A DNA stretch of 18,293 nucleotides, taken from positions 1 through 18,293 of the forward strand of contig JAZBPA010000354.1 of assembly GCA_036351435.1 (NCBI GenBank), given 5' to 3'. Positions 7,110 to 14,071 of the stretch are shown here, one piece after another (the stretch's first letter is position 1; every line of letters starts with the position of its first letter). The translations under genes and the position numbers were made by a program. The notes under the pieces were generated by a model. The model did not search any database. It saw only the letters and a list, made by a program, of their open reading frames with translations, and was not told the DNA's origin. Origin of the DNA: JAAUQA01 sp036351435. GTDB lineage: Bacteria; Pseudomonadota; Gammaproteobacteria; Competibacterales; Competibacteraceae.

Positions 7110-9203
7110 ATGGGTTGTGACCAAGATAGAAAATTGCTTACGACGGCGGTTATTGCTGCTTTGGCTGCCTCAGGTTCTGCTGTAGCTGACAATAACGAAT
7201 CACGGCAAAACCTAACTTCCAATATTTCGATCAGTGGCCCTCCAGGCACGATTCCTCCTCCGAGCGAACCGAAGGACGAAGGTGAATACCGCGCCGGCGA
7301 TTTTCATAACCACACAACCTGCTCCGACGGATCAACCTCAGTGCGCACCCTCACCCGTGAAGCGCTGGCACGCCATGATTGGTTTATTCATGTGGGCCAC
7401 TCTGGACGTGGCCCGCGTGACTGCCGCGTATCCGACTTTCTTTATCATTCTTTCGGCGGTGGTTCAGGCGTCGGGTTATGGACCAATACCCTAAGCGCTG
7501 AAGAAGGTGAAGAAATCAAGGGTGACGAGCGTCTTCGCGATATAACGATCACGAACTATGATGGATCGGAAGTCACGCAAACTGTGCAGGACATGTGGCG
7601 TTGGCAGTCCCTACAAGAATTTAACCTCGGCGGAATCCTAGATGAACGGGAATTTCCCGGCAATGATGATAAAGTCGCCTTTCTGGGATTGGAATGGGTG
7701 GTTCCCGGTCACGAACACGCCTCTAATTCCATCATTACTGGCCAGTACGATCCTGAACCCCGTTCTGACGCGCTCGCTCAGTTCGAGTACTGCTTCGCGC
7801 GCAACTCGGACGACACCAGCCAAGGCGGTGGTCAGGGCTGGACTTGCGAAATTTCTGCAGCAAACAACAATAAGCTAAAGCAGCTGTTCGCAAACCGTCC
7901 CGAGGAAGGCACGGCGGACTATAATTCGACTTTGGTTGACGGTATTAATATTGAGGACACTGGCGAGCATGTGAAGTCGGTAGCGGCCATTCTTTGGATG
8001 GAAGAGAAGTTTCCCGGTGAGGGATTCTTCGTGCAAGCTCACGTCGAGCGCCAGGGTGCCTATCTGCCCGGACAAAATCGTGGTTGGAACGTCGAGCACA
8101 TGCGTGACGCTAACACCTTGGTGCCGGATGCTTCGATCGGTTTTGAATCTCAGCCTGGCCATCAGGCTCAACCGAATCGCGGCTCTTACAGTGGTGGTCG
8201 ACCTACGGCGGGTTTTTGGACTTACGGTGGTACTGGGGCTTACGCAGCTGCCGAAGTTTCCAAACCAGGATTAGACTTTAACGGTAATCCTATCAACCCA
8301 GCTACTACCCCAGAATGCCAAAACTCTGAGGTTGACTGCAGCAACATTCCACGCACTGTGCTCAGCCGTCCCGGCATCCGTACCATGTGGGATGCGCTGC
8401 TTAGCGAAGGTCGTCGCTTCTGGTTTTTCGGGTCTTCGGACTGGCACAATCGCGGCTCGTTCGGACCGCTGGATTTCGAATCCGACAACGACTTCTGGCC
8501 CGGTGAATATCAGGACAACTTCACCTACGTGATTGACAATAATCCGGACAATCCGGCTAAAGATATCGTCGATTCACTGCGTAGCGGTAACACCTTTGTG
8601 GTACAAGGCCAGCTGATTGATAAGATGGAGTTCACAGCATGTAGTGGCAGTGATTGCGCTACCATGGGCGAGACGCTGAAAGTACGCGCAGGCGCTTTGG
8701 TGCGAGTCACACTTGAGTTGCGCGATCCTGAAGGCCCCAATCGTAGCCCCTACAAGTTCAATAACCCGATCCTGTTGCAAATAGGTACCGAGCAACCTAT
8801 CAACCAGCCGGAGTTAGCGCATGTCGAGTTAATCACGGGCAGAGTGTTCGGTATGATCCCGCCGACTAGTCCGGAATATTACAATCCCTTAGCGCCCGAA
8901 AGCACCAAGATCGCCAGACAATGGACTCTGCCAATTTTGGGCAGCAGGGAAAACAAGCGCCTGACTTACAATTTCCGCGTCGAAGGGGATAGTTACATTC
9001 GGGCGCGTGGCTCTAACCTCCCTCCTGGTACGCCTCACGCTCGTGATATGGACGGCAATCCCTTAGCGGACAATTTGAAGGATAATATCGCCTGTAATGA
9101 CCCACTGTGCCCACCGCATGTCGAGGGCATAGTAGACAAGGACCTTGAGGCTTGGAGCGATATCTGGTTCTACAGCAACCCCATTTTCATTGAGGTCCTG
9201 TAA
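7110..9203 (+). CDS. Exported DUF3604 family protein with PHP-like metal motifs
   Basis: The 697-residue product begins with a signal peptide (residues 1-26, ending SAVA|D), then a proline-rich linker to residue 55. The DUF3604 core contains GDFHNHTTCSDGS (H66, H68), WFIHVGHSGRG (H94, H97), VPGHEHAS (H201, H203) and FFGSSDWHNRG (D444, H446). These resemble the HxH and DxH metal sites of the PHP phosphoesterase superfamily, so a metal-dependent hydrolase in the periplasm is likely; the substrate is unknown. Three closely spaced cysteine pairs (CQNSEVDC, CSGSDC, CNDPLC) fit disulfides in an exported protein. The ATG at 7110 is chosen because AGGAG lies eight bases before it and it opens directly into the signal peptide; a GTG at 7071 is an alternative. 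It is first in the plus-strand train and divergent from the PPIase gene. Confidence 0.85.
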   Translation: MGCDQDRKLLTTAVIAALAASGSAVADNNESRQNLTSNISISGPPGTIPPPSEPKDEGEYRAGDFHNHTTCSDGSTSVRTLTREALARHDWFIHVGHSGRGPRDCRVSDFLYHSFGGGSGVGLWTNTLSAEEGEEIKGDERLRDITITNYDGSEVTQTVQDMWRWQSLQEFNLGGILDEREFPGNDDKVAFLGLEWVVPGHEHASNSIITGQYDPEPRSDALAQFEYCFARNSDDTSQGGGQGWTCEISAANNNKLKQLFANRPEEGTADYNSTLVDGINIEDTGEHVKSVAAILWMEEKFPGEGFFVQAHVERQGAYLPGQNRGWNVEHMRDANTLVPDASIGFESQPGHQAQPNRGSYSGGRPTAGFWTYGGTGAYAAAEVSKPGLDFNGNPINPATTPECQNSEVDCSNIPRTVLSRPGIRTMWDALLSEGRRFWFFGSSDWHNRGSFGPLDFESDNDFWPGEYQDNFTYVIDNNPDNPAKDIVDSLRSGNTFVVQGQLIDKMEFTACSGSDCATMGETLKVRAGALVRVTLELRDPEGPNRSPYKFNNPILLQIGTEQPINQPELAHVELITGRVFGMIPPTSPEYYNPLAPESTKIARQWTLPILGSRENKRLTYNFRVEGDSYIRARGSNLPPGTPHARDMDGNPLADNLKDNIACNDPLCPPHVEGIVDKDLEAWSDIWFYSNPIFIEVL

Positions 9204-9234
9204 TTTGGAATTCCAGCGTTAGCGCTCGAAATTC

Positions 9235-9254
9235 AGGGGGCCGGTGCGCCCCCT
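9235..9254 (+). terminator. Hairpin after the DUF3604 gene
   Basis: AGGGGGC and GCCCCCT form a perfect seven-pair stem around a six-base loop, 32 bases after the DUF3604 stop. Only a weak T-rich tail (TTCCTATTCT) follows. It could be a partial terminator that lowers expression of the two downstream genes, or an RNA-stabilising hairpin. A smaller AGCG/CGCT hairpin precedes it. Confidence 0.5.
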
Positions 9255-9289
9255 TTCCTATTCTCGGAGTTCTTCAGGAGTTGTTTTCT

Positions 9290-9775
9290 ATGAAAATCCG
9301 CACAGTTCTTCTGCTTAGCTATGCGGTCGGCATGTTGATGGCATCTGGAGTCGGCTTTGGCGAAACAGATGGTATCAAGCAAAACCATGCCCTAGCCGTA
9401 GTAAAAGCGGTATTCAGTCGGCTTGATTGCGACCTTGACGGTACTATAGACCCATCAGAAGTGGATGATCACTTTGCTCAATTATGGCACCCGATTGATC
9501 GGGACCGGTCCAGGACGTTGTCTAAAAATGAATACGCACTTTCGCATCGGTCGGTACCCGATACTATCGGTACTGCGTTATTTCGTGACGCTGACGCCGA
9601 CACCAATGGCCAAATCAGTGTAACGGAGTATCGCAAGCATCTTGAACGCATGATTCTTACCGTCGACCAGGACGGGGATCGCGAAGTATCGTTAACAGAT
9701 GTCGGCTTGAAACCCATGCCGACGCCGAAAAACAGTCCTTTCGTCACTGCAAAACCCCAAACCGACGGATCATGA
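9290..9775 (+). CDS. Secreted protein with four EF-hand calcium-binding loops
   Basis: The 161-residue protein has a hydrophobic signal peptide (about residues 1-24), then four EF-hand loops spaced in two pairs: DCDLDGTIDPSE (46-57), DRDRSRTLSKNE (70-81), DADTNGQISVTE (102-113) and DQDGDREVSLTD (126-137). Loops 1 and 3 are canonical; loop 2 has no glycine at position 6 and loop 4 ends with Asp instead of Glu, so affinities may differ. It is probably a periplasmic Ca2+-binding or Ca2+-sensing protein. The ATG at 9290 follows CAGGAG by nine bases; a TTG directly abutting that motif was rejected. Its stop overlaps the next start as ATGA, coupling it to the 2OG-Fe(II) oxygenase. Confidence 0.85.
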   Translation: MKIRTVLLLSYAVGMLMASGVGFGETDGIKQNHALAVVKAVFSRLDCDLDGTIDPSEVDDHFAQLWHPIDRDRSRTLSKNEYALSHRSVPDTIGTALFRDADADTNGQISVTEYRKHLERMILTVDQDGDREVSLTDVGLKPMPTPKNSPFVTAKPQTDGS

Positions 9776-10416
9776 CAGACGTCACTGTCAAGGCACTATT
9801 CCCTACCCCGTTTATGAAGGTCAGTAGTTTGCTACCGGCCGATTTGGTACAGGCCTGCGTTGAACATATTCTGGCAGCAGATACGCAAATCAATGCGAAA
9901 TCGTCTTTGCTCCGCCATACAGATATTGCCGACCCTGCTACCGAAAGCCCCTATCAGCGGGTAAACGAATTGGTAACGCCTCATTTAGTTCAATTCGGTC
10001 AATTGCTGTTTGGCCAGGAACTCATCTGGCTGATTAAGGAGATTTGGACCAATGTGCTGGAACCGGGTGGCCACCAGGCTATTCATGCCCATTCTAATAG
10101 CTTTATCTCTGGCATCATTTACTTGACCGAAAGCCATCCATCAGCCAGGACGGTATTTCACCGGAATATCGGTGGTCGGGAATTTATTTTTAGCAATGAC
10201 AACCCGAACGCCAATATCGGCCCCTATAACGGCAATAAATGGGTAGGGCCTGAAACCCATCCCGGCGATATGGTGCTCTACCCCAGTTACCTCCTCCATG
10301 AAGTACCTCGCAACGAAGGGCAAAGACGCATGACTATTGCCCTCAACGCTATCCCTGATCGCTTGGATACCTGGGGCTATACCATCCGGTTTTCAAGCCA
10401 CCAAACTGAGCGTTAG
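9772..10416 (+). CDS. 2OG-Fe(II) oxygenase family protein (PF13759/TIGR02466-like), copy 2
   Basis: The 214-residue protein is a second member of the family found at the far end of the divergent train. It starts near the typical ALFPTPF segment. Probable Fe(II) ligands are H105 and H107 in IHAHSNSFISGIIYL and H176 in YPSYLLHEVP, with R186 in QRRMTIALNA as the 2-oxoglutarate-binding arginine. The two copies share W-N-L...H-H-N...SG..YL spacing but are otherwise divergent, so they are probably old paralogs with different targets. It appears cytoplasmic and would act before export. Translation is coupled to the EF-hand gene through ATGA. The stop faces the end of mmdB across 11 bases, and no terminator is visible there. 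Confidence 0.85.
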   Translation: MTDVTVKALFPTPFMKVSSLLPADLVQACVEHILAADTQINAKSSLLRHTDIADPATESPYQRVNELVTPHLVQFGQLLFGQELIWLIKEIWTNVLEPGGHQAIHAHSNSFISGIIYLTESHPSARTVFHRNIGGREFIFSNDNPNANIGPYNGNKWVGPETHPGDMVLYPSYLLHEVPRNEGQRRMTIALNAIPDRLDTWGYTIRFSSHQTER

Positions 10417-10427
10417 CAGCAACAAGA

Positions 10428-11642
10428 TTACTGCATCCGCGTCAGAACGGTAATAAAGATACTGGCGAAGATCGCCGAGGTAATTACCCCGCTGATATTG
10501 GCGCCTAGCGCATGAGGCAGGATAATCACCTCAGGCGCTGTTTCAGCGACGGTCTTCTGAGCCACCTTGGCGCAAGTCGGCACACAGCTCACGCCCGCGA
10601 TACCGATCACCGGGTTGTACTTGCGGCCGCTAAAGTAATACAGCGCGTAGCCGCCTAATATGCCGCCGATACCGGAGAACAGTAAGGCTACAATGCCCAG
10701 CACCAATAAAATCAACACCTGCGGATTAAGAATGGTGTTGGCTTCGCAGAGCACCCCCAACAACAATCCCAGGAAAAAAGTCGCGCTGTACAAGATCGGC
10801 CCGCTAATAATTTCCGCATAACGGGTCAGCCCGCTTTCCCGGATCAGAACGCCCATAAATAGACTGAAGAACAATGGTGCCGCCACGGGAAACAGTAAAC
10901 ACAGTAGGGTGCAGGCGATAACACAGAAAATGATTTTCTCGTTGGACGAGATCTCCCGTACCTTTTTCGCAGGCATCGGTAAGCTGCGGATATGTTCCGG
11001 CACCATGAGTTTGATCAAATAAGGATAACCGCCGTAGGTCAAGCCCAGATACAGATAGGCTACCACGGTGATCGGCACGAATAGCTCTGGCGATAGGATC
11101 AGCGCGGTGAATAAAATCATCGGGCCGTCTGCACCGCCGATGGTTGCCACCGCTGCCGCATCATTCAGCGATAAGCCACAGGCGTGGGCGAGCGGGAACA
11201 CGATTACCGTGCCGAGTTCGGCGCACAACGCAATGAACATGCTTTGAAACGGCCGGGCCATTACAAATCCCACGTCCAACAGCACACCGATACCTAGCAA
11301 AACCAGACAGGCGATCAAGCCATTGCTAAAGGTAAAGGTATACACCGGCTGCAACCAATTGATCTGTAGCGTATTCATCAATTGCGCTGGTTCTTTGATC
11401 AACGGATCAAGAAACAGGGTGCCTTGCCGACTGTCATCCAGGAACAGTACGGCAGCGTTGATGGTAGTCATCCCCAGGCCCATTGGGATCATCAACAGCG
11501 CTTCCAACACCCCTTTACGGCCCAGGTAAATCAAAAACATACCCAGCCCCATCAAAAACAGCCGCATAGCGATAACCGCAGGCTCAGAGGCTGTGAGGGT
11601 CGCGATACCTTGGAATAATGTAAAAAAGTCAGTGAATTCCAT
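10428..11642 (-). CDS. mmdB: Na+-translocating decarboxylase beta subunit (MmdB/OadB/GcdB family)
   Basis: This 404-residue integral membrane protein is the sodium pump subunit that decarboxylates carboxybiotin and moves Na+ outward. Key residues of the family align by spacing with the Klebsiella OadB site: D172 in IGGADGPM (D203), Y198 26 residues later (Y229), and N343, G347 and S352 in NPVIGIAGVSCVP (N373, G377, S382). The position of R389 is lysine (K359 in CAKVAQK). About ten hydrophobic helices are visible. It is the last gene of an mmdA-D-C-B set, 11 bases after mmdC with a weak ribosome binding site. The substrate of the complex is set by the carboxyltransferase, so a glutaconyl-CoA-type name cannot be ruled out. 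Confidence 0.9.
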   Translation of the reverse strand: MEFTDFFTLFQGIATLTASEPAVIAMRLFLMGLGMFLIYLGRKGVLEALLMIPMGLGMTTINAAVLFLDDSRQGTLFLDPLIKEPAQLMNTLQINWLQPVYTFTFSNGLIACLVLLGIGVLLDVGFVMARPFQSMFIALCAELGTVIVFPLAHACGLSLNDAAAVATIGGADGPMILFTALILSPELFVPITVVAYLYLGLTYGGYPYLIKLMVPEHIRSLPMPAKKVREISSNEKIIFCVIACTLLCLLFPVAAPLFFSLFMGVLIRESGLTRYAEIISGPILYSATFFLGLLLGVLCEANTILNPQVLILLVLGIVALLFSGIGGILGGYALYYFSGRKYNPVIGIAGVSCVPTCAKVAQKTVAETAPEVIILPHALGANISGVITSAIFASIFITVLTRMQ

Positions 11643-11653
11643 ATCGGGGCCGA

Positions 11654-12043
11654 TCAGCCGATAGTCAGCAAAACTTGGCCGACATCTACGGCATCACCGT
11701 CTTTCACCGCAATCGCGGTAACCTTACCGGCCCGGTGGGAGAATACATGAGTGACCATTTTCATGGCTTCCACAGCAACCAGTTTATCCCCTTCGTTGAC
11801 GTCCTGGCCGACTTTCACCAACACGGTTTGTACCACACCCGCCAGCGGGCTGACCTCATCACCAGGCCCTGCTGCAGGCATAGCTGGCGTAGAGGCAGCA
11901 TCTGGATTCGGCGTGGCCGCTGTCGGTTCAGGAATATTCATGCTGCCCGGCTCGGGAAAAATCAAGCTGCTACCTTCAGTGATTTCTTCCACAGTGACGG
12001 TATACGGTCTGCCATCCACGTTGATTTTAAATTTTCTTTGCAC
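11654..12043 (-). CDS. mmdC: Biotin carboxyl carrier subunit of the decarboxylase
   Basis: The 129-residue protein carries the prosthetic biotin between the carboxyltransferase and the membrane pump. An N-terminal segment (KFKINVDGRPYTVTVEE) is followed by a flexible Ala/Pro linker (residues 31-62) and a C-terminal biotinyl domain with VEAMKM, where K95 is the expected biotinylation site. It begins with GTG at 12043, preceded by AGGAG at good spacing, and lies 23 bases after mmdD. Its length and Pro/Ala hinge match gamma subunits of sodium pump decarboxylases. Biotinylation needs a BirA ligase encoded elsewhere. Confidence 0.92.
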   Translation of the reverse strand: MQRKFKINVDGRPYTVTVEEITEGSSLIFPEPGSMNIPEPTAATPNPDAASTPAMPAAGPGDEVSPLAGVVQTVLVKVGQDVNEGDKLVAVEAMKMVTHVFSHRAGKVTAIAVKDGDAVDVGQVLLTIG

Positions 12044-12066
12044 GATTTACGGCTCCTATGACGATA

Positions 12067-12390
12067 TCAACGTCGGCTACGACGGGAAACATTATGAGAA
12101 GTGTGGTGCGAAACGCGACCTTCGGCGGTCCAGACTAAACCCCGTCGACCTCGTTCGATATGAACGACCCGATGGGCACCCATAACGGCATAAACCGCAG
12201 CGGCAATTGCTGCGATGTCGCCTGCGGGAAACTCAGCGGGTCGAGGCGGTGCTACTGCAGGAGGCGGGATTGGCTTTTCGCTGGTCAGCGCCAGCACGGC
12301 TACAATCCCACGAATCAACACTGCAACCAACAACGAAATGATGATTGCTAATCCGTAAAAGGCAAAGGATTGCAAAAACAGCTCACCCAT
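12067..12390 (-). CDS. mmdD: Small membrane subunit of the decarboxylase (OadG/MmdD family)
   Basis: The 107-residue protein has one N-terminal membrane helix (about residues 8-36), a proline-rich linker (PIPPPAVAPPRPAE), a conserved helical segment (AAIAAAVYAVMG) and a C-terminal tail with W..EGR..HHTSH, all typical of the OadG/MmdD subunit that holds the complex together. AGGGGG lies seven bases before the ATG and 27 bases separate it from mmdA. Its location between mmdA and mmdC follows the A-D-C-B order known for methylmalonyl-CoA decarboxylase in anaerobes. Confidence 0.88.
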   Translation of the reverse strand: MGELFLQSFAFYGLAIIISLLVAVLIRGIVAVLALTSEKPIPPPAVAPPRPAEFPAGDIAAIAAAVYAVMGAHRVVHIERGRRGLVWTAEGRVSHHTSHNVSRRSRR

Positions 12391-12417
12391 GAATTCCCCC
12401 TTTCAATAAATTCGGGT

Positions 12418-13971
12418 TTATAGGGGAATATCCCCGTGTTTCTTGGCTGGACGTATTTCCCGTTTAGTCAAGAGCTTACGTAGGCTCAGCGCCAATACTG
12501 AACGGGTTTCGGCTGGTTCGATCACGTCGGTAATGTAGCCACGACCCGCTGATAGATAAGGTGAGGCGAATTCCCGCCGATAGTCGGCAACCAGCTCCGC
12601 CATTTTGGCTTTGCGGTCTTCAGCGGCTTTGAGCTCCTTGCGGTACAGGATATTGACCGCCCCTTCCGCGCCCATCACGGCGATTTCCGAACACGGCCAA
12701 GCATAAACCAGGTCGGCGCCCATCTCCTGAGCGCACATGGCCAGATAGGACCCGCCGTAAGCTTTGCGCATGATTACAGTAATTTTAGGTACTGTCGCCG
12801 AGGCATAGGTGTACAACATCTTCGCGCCATGCCGAATGATGCCGCTATGCTCCTGCTCAATTCCCGGCATGAAACCGGGGACATCTACCAGCGTAAGCAA
12901 CGGAATATTGAAGGCATTGCAGAACCGGATAAAGCGTGCCGACTTATCCGAAGCGTCGATATCCAACGCCCCCGCTTTAACCATGGGTTGATTGGCGATC
13001 AGGCCGATGACAATGCCTTCAATCCGGGCGAATCCGACCACGATGTTTTTGGCCCAGCCGGCATGTACTTCCAGAAACGAGCCCTTGTCTACCAAGCGGC
13101 GGATGATGGGATACACATCCATCGGTTCAGAGGTGGTATCGGGCAGCAACGAATTGATCAGTTCATCACGCGACAGGACGATGTCATCTGTAGGCCGGTG
13201 AGGCGGATCTTCGGTGTTATTGGAAGGCAGATAACTCAGCAACTGATGGGCGATTTGTATGGCGTGGCGGTCATCCTCGGCGACGAAATGCACGTTGCCG
13301 CTGATTGTGGCATGGACGGTAGCGCTGCCCAAATCCTCCATGCTGATGACCCGCCCGGTTACGGCCTTAATGACTTGCGGGCCGGTAATGAACATATAGG
13401 CGTTGTTTTTGGTCATGATGACGAAATCCATCAACGCCGGCGAATAGGCCGCGCCACCCGCGCAAGGTCCGGCAATAATCGCGATTTGCGGCACCATGCC
13501 CGACATCAGGACGTTGTGATAAAACACCTCGCCATAGCCTGATAACGCGTCCACGCCTTCCTGAATGCGCGCACCACCGGAATCCTTGAATGCCACCAAA
13601 GGAATGCCCATTTTGATGGCGAAACGCATCAGCTCCACTATTTTGTGAGCATGCATTTTGCCCAGAGTACCGGCAGCCACCGTGAAATCCTGACTGAACG
13701 CCGCCAACGGGTAGCCGTCCACATAACCGGTTCCACACACCACACCGTCTGCGGGTAACGGCTTGTCGGCCATATCGAAGGACTGCGCGGTATGACGAAT
13801 ATGCGCGCCGATTTCTTGAAAAGTATCGGCTTGAAAAAGCTGCAGCAATCGCTCTCGGGCGGAGAGCAAGCCTTTTTCATGGCGGCTTTTGATTTTATCT
13901 TCGCCGCCCCCGGCCAAAATGCTGGCTCGCCGGGTCTCAAGTTCTTCAAGCTGCTCTGGGGAGAGTGTCAT
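12418..13971 (-). CDS. mmdA: Carboxyltransferase subunit, methylmalonyl-CoA decarboxylase alpha-like
   Basis: The 517-residue protein belongs to the acyl-CoA carboxyltransferase (crotonase-like) family and transfers the carboxyl group from an acyl-CoA, probably (S)-methylmalonyl-CoA, to biotin on MmdC. Oxyanion-forming glycine motifs are SGGARIQEGV (131-140), GPCAGGAAYSPAL (about 168-180) and AYGGSYLAMC (about 405), and the C-terminus ends KHGDIPL, as in PccB/MmdA proteins. Length suits MmdA (about 510) better than the longer GcdA. Without a biotin carboxylase gene nearby, and with the MmdB pump, decarboxylation to propionyl-CoA with Na+ export is favoured over propionyl-CoA carboxylation. 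GAGGT precedes the ATG. It is the first gene of the set, so its promoter should lie in 13972-14071 or within the ABC permease gene. Confidence 0.9.
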   Translation of the reverse strand: MTLSPEQLEELETRRASILAGGGEDKIKSRHEKGLLSARERLLQLFQADTFQEIGAHIRHTAQSFDMADKPLPADGVVCGTGYVDGYPLAAFSQDFTVAAGTLGKMHAHKIVELMRFAIKMGIPLVAFKDSGGARIQEGVDALSGYGEVFYHNVLMSGMVPQIAIIAGPCAGGAAYSPALMDFVIMTKNNAYMFITGPQVIKAVTGRVISMEDLGSATVHATISGNVHFVAEDDRHAIQIAHQLLSYLPSNNTEDPPHRPTDDIVLSRDELINSLLPDTTSEPMDVYPIIRRLVDKGSFLEVHAGWAKNIVVGFARIEGIVIGLIANQPMVKAGALDIDASDKSARFIRFCNAFNIPLLTLVDVPGFMPGIEQEHSGIIRHGAKMLYTYASATVPKITVIMRKAYGGSYLAMCAQEMGADLVYAWPCSEIAVMGAEGAVNILYRKELKAAEDRKAKMAELVADYRREFASPYLSAGRGYITDVIEPAETRSVLALSLRKLLTKREIRPAKKHGDIPL

Positions 13972-13982
13972 AGTGCTACCTC

Positions 13983-13999
13983 ATCTGACGACATCAGAT
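13983..13999 (-). repeat. Inverted repeat before the mmdA ribosome binding site
   Basis: ATCTGA and TCAGAT form a perfect six-base inverted repeat around five bases. On the minus-strand transcript it would fold just upstream of the GAGGT ribosome binding site of mmdA. It could be an operator or an mRNA hairpin; there is no T-run to make it a terminator of the ABC permease gene. Confidence 0.4.
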
Positions 14000-14071
14000 C
14001 AAGGTTAGCTGAAAGTGACGTAAACGCTATGACAATGGGTAAAGAAATCTGGCCAGGACGCTCAGAAAACC

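Noticed and set aside
9281..9289. TTG start for the EF-hand protein
   Set aside because: The Shine-Dalgarno CAGGAG directly abuts the TTG, leaving no spacing, while the ATG at 9290 is nine bases away.
10417..10427. Bidirectional terminator between the oxygenase and mmdB ends
   Set aside because: Only 11 bases are available and no stem-loop with a T-run is visible there.
12829..13542. 237-codon open frame on the plus strand opposite mmdA
   Set aside because: Antisense shadow of a strongly conserved carboxyltransferase; composition is not protein-like and no start signal was seen.
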